From the NCBI RefSeq assembly GCF_030296015.1, contig NZ_AP027368.1:2108001-2172000 (forward strand): a stretch of DNA of 64,000 nucleotides, written 5' to 3'. Below are positions 53,944 to 63,094 of this stretch, one piece after another. The notes beneath the pieces are model-generated. The model worked only from the letters and a program-made list of their open reading frames with translations. It was not told the DNA's origin and did not search any database. This stretch comes from Ferrimonas sp. YFM. Lineage in GTDB: Bacteria; Pseudomonadota; Gammaproteobacteria; Enterobacterales; Shewanellaceae. The position numbers and the translations under genes were made by a program. Each line of letters begins with the position of its first letter. The stretch's first letter is position 1.

Positions 53944-54714
53944 ATGGCAACGACAGAGCCGACCCGACCCGGTGCACAGCATCAGCCATGGCGGCTCGGG
54001 GTATTGGCCGCCGTGATGCTGGTCCCCCTTGTGCTGTTGGTGGCACTGGCGCCGATTCAGCAGGACCGGGCTTATCACAACTTTGCCGATACCCGAGTGA
54101 TGCTCGGGGTGCCCCATGGCCTCGACGTTCTGTCCAGCCTGGCGTTTTCCCTGGTTGGCGTCCTCGGCCTGGCTCACTGCATCCGAGCCCGGTTGGGGGC
54201 AAGCCATGCAGCCTGGTCCATCATGTTTGCGGCCTTGGTGCTGGTGGGTTTAGGGTCGGGCTATTACCACTGGCAGCCCACCAATGATTCTCTGGTGTGG
54301 GATCGTCTGCCCATGGCTGTGGGGTTTATGGGGCTGTTTACCACCCTGATGACGGAGCACCTGCATGGGCGTTTGAGCGCCCTTCTGGTCCCGGCAATAT
54401 TGCTGGGGGTGGTGTCGGTTGGCTACTGGCACTGGTGGGGGGATCTCTGGCTCTATATCTGGATTCAGCTGCTGCCCCTGCTCATCATTCCTGTGCTGGT
54501 GGCACTGTTTCCCAGCGGCCACTCCCATCAGTGGCTGCTGCTGGCCGCACTCGGCTGTTACCTGGCAGCCAAGGTGACTGAACTCTATGACCTGGAGATC
54601 TTCCGGGTCACAGCAGGCGGGATCAGCGGCCACACGCTGAAGCACCTGCTGGCGGCCTTGGGCGGGTACTTCATTTTGCTGATGCTCAGGCTCAGGCGGT
54701 CCAGACAGGCATAA
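53944..54714 (+). CDS. CREST-superfamily membrane hydrolase (alkaline ceramidase-like)
   Basis: A 256-residue, about seven-helix protein. GLGSGYYHWQPTNDSLVWDRLPMAVGFMGL supplies the H, D and later H ligands of the ceramidase fold (G-x-G-S-x-x-x-H-x...D-x-x-P-M), and ISGHTLKHLLAALGGYFILLML gives the C-terminal histidines that would hold zinc. Family members hydrolyse ceramide or related lipid amides; the bacterial substrate is unknown. AGAGG precedes the ATG. Its 3' end shares a terminator with the pot operon. Confidence 0.8.
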   Translation: MATTEPTRPGAQHQPWRLGVLAAVMLVPLVLLVALAPIQQDRAYHNFADTRVMLGVPHGLDVLSSLAFSLVGVLGLAHCIRARLGASHAAWSIMFAALVLVGLGSGYYHWQPTNDSLVWDRLPMAVGFMGLFTTLMTEHLHGRLSALLVPAILLGVVSVGYWHWWGDLWLYIWIQLLPLLIIPVLVALFPSGHSHQWLLLAALGCYLAAKVTELYDLEIFRVTAGGISGHTLKHLLAALGGYFILLMLRLRRSRQA

Positions 54715-54717
54715 AAA

Positions 54718-54739
54718 AACGCCGCTGAACAGCGGCGTT
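54718..54739 (-). terminator. Terminator of pot operon
   Basis: On the minus strand AACGCCGCTG-TT-CAGCGGCGTT ends in a T7 run, 24 bases after potD. It is also between the CREST gene and potD. Confidence 0.93.
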
Positions 54740-54762
54740 GTCTTGTGCAGAGGGCGAGCGGC

Positions 54763-55806
54763 TTAGTTGCCGGTACGCAGCTTCTGCCAGTACTTGTCGT
54801 AGATGCGCACCGCTTCGCCTACATCAGATTGGAACTCACCGGCTTTAATGACCTCCTCTGGTGGGTAGACGATGGGGTTGTTGGCAAACTCTGGGTCCAG
54901 CATCCCTTTGGCGGTCTTGTTGGGGGTGGGGTAGCCCACCTCTTCACACACCTTGGCGGCCACGTCGGGGCGCAGCAGGAAGTTGATCAGCTTGTGGGCC
55001 GCGTCCACGTTCTCGGCGCCGGCAGGAATGGACAGGTTATCCATCCAGAAGATGGCGCCTTCCTTGGGGTAGATCATGGTGATGGCCGGGTCGTTCTTGT
55101 TGGCCTCGAACGCAGAGCCGTTCCAGATCATCCCCAGGGACACTTCACCGGCCATGTAGGGCAGGGAAGGGGTGTCGGAGTTGAACACCAGGGCGTTGGG
55201 CATCAGTTTCTTCAGGTACTGGTAGGCTTCCTCCAGCTCCTTGGGATCGGTGGAGTTGGCGGAGTAACCCAGGATGCGCAGGGCCATGTGGAACACTTCA
55301 CGCTGGTCGTTCATCAGCATCAGCTGACCTTTCCACTTGGGATCCCACAGATCTTTCCAGCCGGTGATGGTGGCAGGATCGACGAAGTCGGTGTTGATGC
55401 CGATGCCGGTGGCGCCCCACACGTAGGGGATGGAGTACTGGTTGCCGGGATCGTATGCCTTGTCCAGCATCACCGGGTCCAGATGCTTGAAGTTGCTCAG
55501 CTTGGTCTGGTCGATGGGCTGCAGCAGGCCTTCATCGCGCATCTTGGCCACGAAGTAGGTGGAGGGCACCACGATGTCGTAGCCCTTGGCGCCGGTCAGC
55601 TTCAACTTGGCGTGCATCGCTTCGTTGGAGTCGTAGGTGGTGTAGATCACCTTGATGCCGGTTTCTTTCTCGAATTCGGTCAGCAGACCCTCTGGAATGT
55701 ATTCGGACCAGTTGTAGAAGTAGACAACGTCGTTGGCCGCCTGGGAGGCGAAGCTGCACAGGGCGATAAGCGCAGCAGACGCGGATTTAGCCAGGGTGCG
55801 GATCAT
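54763..55806 (-). CDS. potD: Spermidine/putrescine-binding periplasmic protein PotD
   Basis: A 347-residue solute-binding protein. The signal peptide is AKSASAALIALCSFASQA, mature start near ANDVVYFYNWSEYIPEGLLTEFEKETGIKVIYTTYDSNE, which is a standard PotD/PotF opening. YDIVVPSTYFVAKMRDEGLLQPID, PYVWGATGIGIN and MIWNGSAFEANKNDPAITMIYPKEG give the polyamine-binding pocket with aromatic and acidic residues. It is the last gene of the leftward potABCD operon, 52 bases after potC. Confidence 0.93.
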   Translation of the reverse strand: MIRTLAKSASAALIALCSFASQAANDVVYFYNWSEYIPEGLLTEFEKETGIKVIYTTYDSNEAMHAKLKLTGAKGYDIVVPSTYFVAKMRDEGLLQPIDQTKLSNFKHLDPVMLDKAYDPGNQYSIPYVWGATGIGINTDFVDPATITGWKDLWDPKWKGQLMLMNDQREVFHMALRILGYSANSTDPKELEEAYQYLKKLMPNALVFNSDTPSLPYMAGEVSLGMIWNGSAFEANKNDPAITMIYPKEGAIFWMDNLSIPAGAENVDAAHKLINFLLRPDVAAKVCEEVGYPTPNKTAKGMLDPEFANNPIVYPPEEVIKAGEFQSDVGEAVRIYDKYWQKLRTGN

Positions 55807-55858
55807 TGTTTTTGTTTCCTCAAATCAACGGTGTTGGTAAATATTACGCAAGCGAAGC

Positions 55859-56629
55859 TTACGCCGTTTTTCTTTTCAGTATCAACTGCGCCACCGCAAC
55901 CAGCAGCAGCGACAGGATGAGCATCAGGGTGGCCAGGGCATTCACCTCGGGGGAGACGCCCACCTTCACCATGGAGTAGATCTTCAGCGGCAGAATTTCG
56001 TAGGCCGGGCCGGTCACGAAGGAGCTGATGATCACGTCATCCAGGGAGAGGGTGAAGCTTAGCAGCCAACCGGCGAAGATGGCCGGGGCCGCCAGGGGCA
56101 GAATGATCTTGCGGAAGATGCGCCACTCGCTGGCGCCCAGATCCCGGGCCGCCTCGAGGATGGCGTTGTCGAACCCCTTGAGCCGGGCAAACACGGTCAC
56201 CACCACGAAGGGCAGGCAGAAGGTGATGTGGGCCATCAACAGGGACCAGAACCCCAGGGCAACGCCGAAGCTGACGAACAGCGCCAGCAGGGAGACCGCC
56301 ATGACGATGTCCGGGGAGGTCATCACCACAAACAGCATGCCATTGAGGGCCATCTTGCCGCGAAAGCGGTAGCGGAACAGGGCTACCGCGGCCAGGGTGC
56401 CGATGGCGGTGGCCAAGGTGGCGGAGAACACGGCGATGGTCAGGGAGTGACGGGCCGCTTCCATCAGGCCGGCATTGTCGATCAGCGCCTGATACCACTT
56501 GCCGGTCAGCCCCATCCACTTGATGCCGTACTTGTGGGCATTAAAGGAGTTGGCCACCAGCACCGCGATGGGCGCATACAGGTAGGTGAACAGCAGGCCG
56601 AGGAAGCCCCATTTCAGAAACTTAGACAT
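55859..56629 (-). CDS. potC: Polyamine ABC permease PotC
   Basis: A 256-residue permease, six helices, started at [79 protein letters not shown] is the EAA loop that contacts PotA and the conserved permease end. Its start overlaps the potB stop by eight bases, so the two are coupled. A longer in-frame start exists but would run into potB. Part of the potABCD importer. Confidence 0.94.
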   Translation of the reverse strand: MSKFLKWGFLGLLFTYLYAPIAVLVANSFNAHKYGIKWMGLTGKWYQALIDNAGLMEAARHSLTIAVFSATLATAIGTLAAVALFRYRFRGKMALNGMLFVVMTSPDIVMAVSLLALFVSFGVALGFWSLLMAHITFCLPFVVVTVFARLKGFDNAILEAARDLGASEWRIFRKIILPLAAPAIFAGWLLSFTLSLDDVIISSFVTGPAYEILPLKIYSMVKVGVSPEVNALATLMLILSLLLVAVAQLILKRKTA

Positions 56630-57482
56630 CGAGTTCCTCCTTGCGGCGCAGCATCTGACCCACCTTATGGTAGACAAACAGCATCACCGCCATCATCGCC
56701 AGCAGGGCCACACTCAAAGAGGCGCCGAAGGGCCAGTTCTGGGCCACCAGGATCTGGTCTTTAATCAGGTTGCCGATCAGCGGGTTCTTCGCCCCCTCCA
56801 GCAGATCCGAGATGTAGAACATCCCCATGGCGGGCAGGAACACCATCAGGCTGCCGGCAATCATCCCAGGCAGGGTCAGGGGCAGCACTATGGTGCGGAA
56901 GATGCGCAGCTTGCCGGCACCGAGATCCCGCGCCGCCTCAATGTAGCTGCCGGGCAGCTTCTCGATGCTGGAGAACAGCGGCAGAATCATAAAGGGCAGC
57001 AGGATGTAGACCATGCCAATGAGCACCGCCGTCTGGGTGTACATCAGACGCATCGGTGTGTCGATGATCCCCAGCTCCAGCAGACCCCAGTTGAGGACGC
57101 CGCGGGTGCCCAGGATGATCTTGATGGCGTAGGTGCGGATCAGTGAGTTGGTCCAGAAGGGCACAATCACCATAAACAGTAGAATGCCACGCACCCTGGG
57201 ACTGAACTGGGCGATAAACCAGGCCGCCGGGTAGCCGATCAGCAGGCACAAAAGGGTGGTGATGCCCGCAAGATAGACGGAGTAGCCCACCACTTTGGCG
57301 TAGATGGGGTCAATCAGCTGGGCGTAGTTCTCCCAGGTGAACTGGAAGATCACCAGTTCGTGAATGTCGGACGTAAGGAAACTGGCGACCAGCACCATCA
57401 GGTTGGGGACCAATACGAAGCTCACCAGCCACAGGCTGATGAGTCCGATGGAGAACCACTTGAACTTGTTACTGGCCGTCAT
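56622..57482 (-). CDS. potB: Polyamine ABC permease PotB
   Basis: A 286-residue permease with six helices. The EAA loop is [80 protein letters not shown] near the front is the usual periplasmic stretch. It overlaps potA by 14 bases upstream and potC by eight bases downstream, so the operon is translationally coupled. Confidence 0.94.
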   Translation of the reverse strand: MTASNKFKWFSIGLISLWLVSFVLVPNLMVLVASFLTSDIHELVIFQFTWENYAQLIDPIYAKVVGYSVYLAGITTLLCLLIGYPAAWFIAQFSPRVRGILLFMVIVPFWTNSLIRTYAIKIILGTRGVLNWGLLELGIIDTPMRLMYTQTAVLIGMVYILLPFMILPLFSSIEKLPGSYIEAARDLGAGKLRIFRTIVLPLTLPGMIAGSLMVFLPAMGMFYISDLLEGAKNPLIGNLIKDQILVAQNWPFGASLSVALLAMMAVMLFVYHKVGQMLRRKEELDV

Positions 57483-58581
57483 AGGGCAGGACCACCTCCC
57501 AGCTGGGTACCCAGGTCACGGCGACCCGCTGGCCCAGGCTATGGTCGACGTCGGGGTCGTCCTCATTGAAGAATTCGGACACCTGAATCTGCTGGCCATT
57601 CTCCAGGGCGATCACCGAATCCAGAGTCATGCCTTTATAGGTACGCTCGGTGACGGTGCCGGTGAGGTACTGGCTGTCGCCGCCGGCCGGGATCTCCTCC
57701 AGGCGCAGATCTTCCGGGCGCAGCAGCACGTTGATCATGCTGCCCACATCCAGGGGCTGTTCACTGTAGACAGGGTAGATCTTGCCGCTGATGTCGCAGC
57801 GGTAGTGGCGCTCATCCATGGGCTCCAGCACCTTGGCCGGAAACAGGTTGGACTCGCCGATGAACTCCGCCACGAAGCGGTTGGCCGGGGTCTCGTAGAT
57901 CTCCTTCGGGGTGCCGGTTTGCACCACTTCTCCTTCACGCATCACCAGGATGCGGTCTGACATGGAGAGCGCCTCTTCCTGATCGTGGGTGACGAAGATA
58001 AAGGTGATCCCCAGCTTGCGCTGCAGCTGCTTGAGCTCGATCTGCATCTGCTTGCGCAGTTTGTAGTCCAGGGCACTGAGACTTTCGTCCAGCAGCAATA
58101 CTTTGGGGCGATTGACCACGGCGCGGGCGATGGCGATGCGCTGCTGCTGACCGCCGGAGAGCTGATCCGGCTTGCGCGGTGCCATGGCATCGAGCTGCAC
58201 CATCTTCAGGGCGTCGATGACCCGCTCTTTGATCTCCGCTTCCGCCACCTTGGCGGTGCGCAGGCCAAAGGCGACGTTGTCGAATACCGTCATATGGGGG
58301 AAGAGGGCGTAGCTCTGGAATACGGTATTGACGTTGCGCTGTTCCGGGCCCAGATGGGTAATCTCCTGACCACCGAGCAGAATGCGGCCAATGCTGCACT
58401 CTTCCAGGCCAGCGATCAGTCTCAGCACTGTGGTTTTGCCGCAGCCGGAGGGGCCCAGCAGAGTAACGAACTCGCCGTCAAAAATGTCCAGGGACAGGTT
58501 ATCTATGATGGTTCTGTTGCCGTCGTAGGACTTGGTAACAGAGTCCAGGCGGACCAGGGTCTCTTGAGTGGAGTGACTCAT
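57469..58581 (-). CDS. potA: Polyamine ABC ATPase PotA
   Basis: A 370-residue ATPase. The Walker A is in [23 protein letters not shown], the Q-loop in [16 protein letters not shown], the signature motif in [33 protein letters not shown] (signature then Walker B), and the switch histidine in [16 protein letters not shown]-terminal TOBE/regulatory domain follows (about 260-370). It drives PotBC import of spermidine/putrescine bound by PotD. It is first in a leftward operon. Confidence 0.95.
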   Translation of the reverse strand: MSHSTQETLVRLDSVTKSYDGNRTIIDNLSLDIFDGEFVTLLGPSGCGKTTVLRLIAGLEECSIGRILLGGQEITHLGPEQRNVNTVFQSYALFPHMTVFDNVAFGLRTAKVAEAEIKERVIDALKMVQLDAMAPRKPDQLSGGQQQRIAIARAVVNRPKVLLLDESLSALDYKLRKQMQIELKQLQRKLGITFIFVTHDQEEALSMSDRILVMREGEVVQTGTPKEIYETPANRFVAEFIGESNLFPAKVLEPMDERHYRCDISGKIYPVYSEQPLDVGSMINVLLRPEDLRLEEIPAGGDSQYLTGTVTERTYKGMTLDSVIALENGQQIQVSEFFNEDDPDVDHSLGQRVAVTWVPSWEVVLPYDGQ

Positions 58582-58719
58582 GGGCGATTCCAGTTCAAGG
58601 CGCCAGTGCGGCTTGGGTTAAAAAAGCAAATTAAGGCGGCGAATTCTAGTGGTTCAAAGGCAAAACGCCAAGTAATGTTTTCACTGTAAAACCAAGGTAT
58701 TTTACGTGTATTGTCACGA

Positions 58720-58735
58720 TGTGCGTCAGATCACA
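58720..58735. promoter_or_regulatory. CRP-like site between potA and the divergent membrane gene
   Basis: TGTGC-GTCAGA-TCACA fits the CRP consensus at nine of ten positions. It lies 139 bases upstream of potA and 175 bases before the other gene, so either could be the target. Confidence 0.5.
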
Positions 58736-58837
58736 CTGTGCAATAAACCCCTCTGGAAACAGCCCGGTTGCCGGGGAGATCTGAGGATGGTTACTGAACC
58801 TTGGCTTACAGGGATTGCAACTTTGCTGTAACAGGGA

Positions 58838-58866
58838 TTACGCCGGCGGGTATTCCCGGGTATAAT
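58838..58866 (+). promoter_or_regulatory. Candidate sigma70 promoter of the 58910 gene
   Basis: TATAAT at 58861-58866 is an exact -10 box, with a poor -35 (TTACGC at 58838) 17 bases away. The gene starts at 58910. Sequence-only call. Confidence 0.4.
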
Positions 58867-58909
58867 GTTGGTTTAACCTGTTGTTTTTAGCGAGCTACGC
58901 CCGTTTTTA

Positions 58910-59704
58910 ATGCAATCTTTGAATTTAGTTTCCGTCCTGCGTGAGACCTTTTCCCTGGTCCGGCAAGACATTCGCCCCCTTCTGTACGCCACCGTCGCCA
59001 GTGGCATCGCAATGGCCCTGGTGTTCTTCATGTTCCGCTGGATCATCGAAAACCTCATGGGCATGCCGGTGACCATCAGTGTGGAGGACGCGTCCGCCTC
59101 TGAAGGCTTTATGATGCTGCAACTGGTAATGGTGGTGATCACCGCGCCGGTTGAAGCTGGCTTGGCTTTTATCGGTCTGCAGCGCGCCCTGGGCCGCCCC
59201 TCCAGTGCGTCTGATCTGCTCCGGGTTTTGCCCCTGACTGCACCGCTGCTGCTGATCAGCTTGCTGACCGGCATGGTGAGCCAGCTGGGCTTTGCCCTGT
59301 TCTTTATGCTGGGACTGGGTCTGATGGTGCTGCTCAGCCAGTCAAACCTCTACTATGTAATGAATCGAAGCAACCCGATACGCGCCATCATCGACAGTGG
59401 CAGAGTGATGCTCAAACATCTGCTGCCTGCCTTCGGTGCCTACTCCCTGGCGGTGCTGGGACTGGTAACCGCCTTCTGGCCTTTGGCCATGGTGATGGGC
59501 GGTCAGGCGCAGGGTGAAGCCGTCGATGGGATGACTCAACTGCTGGCCGCCGTGGTGACTCTGGTGGCGCTGTGTTGGATGATCCCCTTCTTCTTCCAGC
59601 TCAAGGGTGTGCTCTACAAACACCTGTTTGTCCCCGATGGTGAGTCTGAGGTTAAATCCGATACCACCACCGACGGTGACGGCAAGGGCCACTTCGAGGC
59701 CTAA
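58910..59704 (+). CDS. Hypothetical inner-membrane protein, Bax-cluster partner
   Basis: A 264-residue protein with about six hydrophobic helices, of which LLISLLTGMVSQLGFALFFMLGLGLMVLLSQSNLYYVMNRSN is the most conserved-looking middle part. The plan recalls YciC/GlpM-like membrane proteins but no family is certain. It ends in an acidic, Asp/Thr-rich tail (EVKSDTTTDGDGKGHFEA). The next gene starts 11 bases later, so it forms an operon with the Bax-like and DUF2987 genes. No ribosome site precedes the ATG clearly. Confidence 0.6.
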   Translation: MQSLNLVSVLRETFSLVRQDIRPLLYATVASGIAMALVFFMFRWIIENLMGMPVTISVEDASASEGFMMLQLVMVVITAPVEAGLAFIGLQRALGRPSSASDLLRVLPLTAPLLLISLLTGMVSQLGFALFFMLGLGLMVLLSQSNLYYVMNRSNPIRAIIDSGRVMLKHLLPAFGAYSLAVLGLVTAFWPLAMVMGGQAQGEAVDGMTQLLAAVVTLVALCWMIPFFFQLKGVLYKHLFVPDGESEVKSDTTTDGDGKGHFEA

Positions 59705-59715
59705 GGAGATTTCCT

Positions 59716-60498
59716 ATGAGACCCTTAGCTGGTGTCATTATCGCATTGGGACTGGTTGCCCTCACCATGCTGTGGATTGAAACCCAGGTGGAGGAGGAGC
59801 GGCCTCAGGTTGCCAGTTTGCCCGTTCAGGCCAACAAGCCGGTGAGCGATCTGCCGGACTTTGCCGAGATCAGTGACGTGAAACAGAAGAAGCGTGCCTT
59901 CTTCAGTTATCTGCGTCCGACTGTGGAGCAGGTGAATCGTGAAATTAATGGTCAGCGACAATTTCTGCTGCAGCTGAAGCAGCGGCTGGATAAGGACCTG
60001 ACCGTCAGCGGTGCCCAGGCGGCCAAGGCGGAGCGCATTGCCCAGCAGTATGGCTATGAGCTGCGCCAGATCTCTTCAGAGACCCTGGAGCCCCTGCTGG
60101 CCCGGGTCGATACGGTTCCCGTTGAGATGGTGCTGGTTCAGGCCGCCAACGAAACCGGCTGGGGCAGCTCCCGCTTTGCCCGCGAGGGACTGAACTTCTT
60201 TGGCCAGTGGTGTTTCCGCGCCGGTTGTGGCCTGGTGCCTCTGGGACGGGACGATGGCCGCAACCACGAGGTGGCCAAATTTGACTCCGTGGAGGAGTCG
60301 GTCAGCTCCTACCTGAATAACCTCAACACCAACCCGGCTTACCTGGAGCTGCGTCAAATCCGCTCTCAGCTGCGCGACGCTGAGATGGAGGTCACCGCGG
60401 CCAGTCTGATCCCCGGACTGATTCGCTACTCCGAGCGCAAAGAAGCCTATGTGGATGAGCTGTTGAGCATGCTGGAAACCAATAAAAGGTATATGTAA
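59716..60498 (+). CDS. Bax-like glucosaminidase domain protein
   Basis: A 260-residue protein with an N-terminal membrane anchor (LAGVIIALGLVALTMLWI). The C-terminal domain matches Bax, a peptidoglycan N-acetylglucosaminidase relative: MVLVQAANETGWGSSRFAREGLNFFGQWCFRAGCGLVPL holds the catalytic glutamate in the N-E-T-G-W motif, and VAKFDSVEESVSSYLNNLNTNPAYLELRQIR is the usual second half. It would act on cell wall in the periplasm. AAGGAG precedes the ATG. The next gene overlaps its stop by one base. Confidence 0.85.
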   Translation: MRPLAGVIIALGLVALTMLWIETQVEEERPQVASLPVQANKPVSDLPDFAEISDVKQKKRAFFSYLRPTVEQVNREINGQRQFLLQLKQRLDKDLTVSGAQAAKAERIAQQYGYELRQISSETLEPLLARVDTVPVEMVLVQAANETGWGSSRFAREGLNFFGQWCFRAGCGLVPLGRDDGRNHEVAKFDSVEESVSSYLNNLNTNPAYLELRQIRSQLRDAEMEVTAASLIPGLIRYSERKEAYVDELLSMLETNKRYM

Positions 60499-61127
60499 TG
60501 AAACCGATTACAGGGATGTTGTTGGCCGCCACCCTGGCGCTGCCATTCTCTGCCGGGGCGCTGACCCTGGACTACAAGGGCTTTTTCGACCGGATGGATA
60601 AGCTGTACCAGCCGGAGATCAACAAGCTCAAGCTGGTGTTTTACTTCAACAACCGCGAGCAGGGCACCCCCTGCAAGGTGCTGGACGGTCGCATCCTTCG
60701 CCATGAGAAGGCGCTGCCTCTGCTGGTGGGCCCGGATCAGCAGCTGTTGCTGCCCTTTGACCGGGATCTTCGCGAGAAAGCCGCCCTGATCCAGCTGGAG
60801 CTGGAGAATGAGCAGCAGTGTGATTTCGCCATGCAGATTCAGGCGGAAGTGTTGGAGCAGACCCAATTCACTGCCGCTGAGCTGGCGGAGATCCGCGATC
60901 AGATGAACGCCCTGATGCGCGCCTACGCCGGCGTGGGCTTTGGCTGGCTGCAGCCTGAAGTCAAGGGGGTCACCCTGACGTTGGATGAGGGCACAGAGGC
61001 TTCGGTGAAAGGCAAGGGCACCCTGCCACAAATTGTGGACGGCAAACTGATGTTGACGCCGGAGCAGCTGGGGGAGGCCACATTGGTGCTCAGCCAGGCT
61101 CCCCACAGCGTCTCTCCGCTGATGTAA
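60498..61127 (+). CDS. DUF2987 periplasmic protein
   Basis: A 209-residue secreted protein. Signal peptide GMLLAATLALPFSAGA, then TLDYKGFFDRMDKLYQPEINKLKLVFYFNNREQGTPCKVLDGRI, a DUF2987 entry common in Shewanella and relatives. Two cysteines (PCKV and QCDF) may pair. The role is unknown. ATG overlaps the Bax-like stop (TAATG), AAAGG lies eight bases before it. Ends the three-gene unit. Confidence 0.8.
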   Translation: MKPITGMLLAATLALPFSAGALTLDYKGFFDRMDKLYQPEINKLKLVFYFNNREQGTPCKVLDGRILRHEKALPLLVGPDQQLLLPFDRDLREKAALIQLELENEQQCDFAMQIQAEVLEQTQFTAAELAEIRDQMNALMRAYAGVGFGWLQPEVKGVTLTLDEGTEASVKGKGTLPQIVDGKLMLTPEQLGEATLVLSQAPHSVSPLM

Positions 61128-61133
61128 GTTCCT

Positions 61134-62255
61134 CTACTGTTCCAGCAGGCACTTGGCGATGATCTCGTTCATGATCTCCCGGGTGCCTCCTCCTATGGAG
61201 AGCAGTCTGCCGTCCCGGGCCAGCCTCTCCATCCCCGCTTCCCGCATGTAACCCAGTCCACCCAGTATCTGTACTCCCTGATGGGTGATGAAGTCACAGC
61301 TGTCAGTGGCCATGTTCTTGGCCATGGCACTCTCCATGGCGCAGTTGTCGCCGGATTCCAGCTTGCGGGCGGCTTTCTCGGTCAGACAGATGCTGGCTTC
61401 CAGCCGGGTGGCCATCTCCGCTAGCTTGTGGCGGATCACCGCTTTGTCGATAAGCGGCGAGCCGAAGGTGTTGCGGATGCTGGCGTAGGCCGCGGCTTTC
61501 TCCAGCGCCAGCTCCGAGGTGGTGTTGGCCATCACCGCCAGGTTTAGTCGTTCCCGGACGAAGTTGGCCATCAGCAGGGCAAACCCCTGGCCCTCTTCCC
61601 CCACCAGCCGGTTGGCGGGCACCTTGATGTGGTCTAAATAGATCTCGGCGGTGTCACTGGCGTGCCAGCCCATCTTCTGCAGCGGACTGCTGCGGGAGAG
61701 CCCAGGGGTATCGGCGTCCACCATCAGCAGGGATACCCCGCCGGCCCCTTCGCCCCCGGTGCGCACCGCCAGGGTGAAGAGATCTGCCTGGCAGCCACTG
61801 GTGATGAAGGTCTTGGCGCCGGTGACCACGTAGTGATCGCTGCACAGCTCTGCCCGGGTGGTGATGGCGGCGACGTCGCTGCCCCCGCCGGGTTCGGTGA
61901 CCGCCAGGGCGGCGATGCGCTCTCCGCGCAGTACCGGTGGGATCAGTTCACCCTTGAGCTCCTCCGAGCCGCCCGACACCAGCGGGGGCAGGGCGATGCT
62001 GTGACTCATCAGGCCGGCCACCAGACCACCGGACCCGGTACGCATCAGCTCCCGGGTCAGGGCCAGGGGCTCCTCCACCGAGGCGGGCGTGCCGCCAAAC
62101 TCTTCCGGATAGCCCAGGCCCAGCAGGCCGGCTTCGGCTGCCAGCTGATACAGCTCTCTGGGCAACTGTCCCTGTTGCTCCCACTTCTCCAGGTTGGGGC
62201 TGATGTGGCGATCGACGAAACGGAACACGCTTTGGGCTATCTGTTCTTTGCTCAT
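61134..62255 (-). CDS. Acyl-CoA dehydrogenase
   Basis: A 373-residue flavoenzyme that oxidises an acyl-CoA to the 2,3-enoyl-CoA. IAALAVTEPGGGSDVAAITTRAEL is the FAD/substrate signature, YVVTGAKTFITSGCQADLFTLAVRT is the central strand, and HQGVQILGGLGYMREAGMERLARDGRLLSIGGGTREIMNEIIAK is the conserved C-terminal segment with the G-G-x-G-Y and R-D motifs. Overlap of four bases with the SDR gene (ATGA) couples it to the operon. In this setting it may act in branched-chain, terpenoid or propionate-type acyl-CoA breakdown. Confidence 0.88.
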   Translation of the reverse strand: MSKEQIAQSVFRFVDRHISPNLEKWEQQGQLPRELYQLAAEAGLLGLGYPEEFGGTPASVEEPLALTRELMRTGSGGLVAGLMSHSIALPPLVSGGSEELKGELIPPVLRGERIAALAVTEPGGGSDVAAITTRAELCSDHYVVTGAKTFITSGCQADLFTLAVRTGGEGAGGVSLLMVDADTPGLSRSSPLQKMGWHASDTAEIYLDHIKVPANRLVGEEGQGFALLMANFVRERLNLAVMANTTSELALEKAAAYASIRNTFGSPLIDKAVIRHKLAEMATRLEASICLTEKAARKLESGDNCAMESAMAKNMATDSCDFITHQGVQILGGLGYMREAGMERLARDGRLLSIGGGTREIMNEIIAKCLLEQ

Positions 62256-63085
62256 GACTCATCCAGAAACAGGTCGGTGAAAAATTCGGTGGCGCCCTCC
62301 TGATAGGCGTAGTGGTCAAACTGGGTCTGGCCAAAACGCCGCAGCAGATCCTCGTCCACCAGCAGCTCACCGGTGAGCTCCTGGGGTGGCTGACTCAAAA
62401 TGGTGTAGGCGGCGTCCGCCATGATCTGCGGGGTGCGGCTGACGGGAAACAGCTGCTCACCACCGGCCTCATACTTCACCGCGTCGGTTGCGATGGTGGT
62501 TCTGGGCCACAGGGAGTTCACGGCGATTGTGTCCGGGCGAAACTCTTCGGCCATGCCCAGGGTCAGCATCGACATGCCGTACTTGGTGGTGGTGTAGGGG
62601 CCGTAATCCTTGAACCACTTGGGATCCAGGTTGATCGGCGGAGAGAGGTTGAGGATATGACCGCCGCCGCTCTTGCGCATCAGGGGGACCAGGTACTGGG
62701 CGCAAAGCAGTACCGCGCGGTTGTTGACCTGGAACATCAGATCGTATTTGCGAGCCGGGGTGCGCTCCACATTGGTCAGGCGGATGGCGCCGGCGTTGTT
62801 GATCAGTCCATCGAGCCGACCAAACTCTGCCTCGACCCGTTCGGCCAACTGCTGCACCGAGGCTTCCTGGCGAACATCCAGTTGCACGGCAATGGCCTTC
62901 TGGTCCATGGCCAGAATCTCATCGCAGACGCTGTGGATGGTGCCGGGGAGCTTAGGATGGGGTTTGTCCGACTTGGCGGCCACCACGATGGTGGCGCCAT
63001 GGGAGGCGAGTTTGAGGGCCATGGCCCGGCCAATGCCTCGGCTGGCGCCGGTGATCACATAGACTTTTCCTTGCAGGTTTAACAT
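62252..63085 (-). CDS. HSDL2/AtuG-like short-chain dehydrogenase
   Basis: A 277-residue SDR. VYVITGASRGIGRAMALKLASHGATIVVAAKSDKPHPKLPGTIHS holds the TGxxxGIG motif and the K-x-x-x-P-H-P-K-L-P-G-T-I-H segment that marks the HSDL2 / AtuG group. LINNAGAI and YTTTKYGMSMLTLGMAEEF give the catalytic residues (tyrosine and lysine). The group includes citronellol-pathway AtuG. AGGGAG five to seven bases before the ATG. It sits between a biotin carboxylase subunit and an acyl-CoA dehydrogenase. Confidence 0.85.
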   Translation of the reverse strand: MLNLQGKVYVITGASRGIGRAMALKLASHGATIVVAAKSDKPHPKLPGTIHSVCDEILAMDQKAIAVQLDVRQEASVQQLAERVEAEFGRLDGLINNAGAIRLTNVERTPARKYDLMFQVNNRAVLLCAQYLVPLMRKSGGGHILNLSPPINLDPKWFKDYGPYTTTKYGMSMLTLGMAEEFRPDTIAVNSLWPRTTIATDAVKYEAGGEQLFPVSRTPQIMADAAYTILSQPPQELTGELLVDEDLLRRFGQTQFDHYAYQEGATEFFTDLFLDES

Positions 63086-63094
63086 GGTTTCTCC

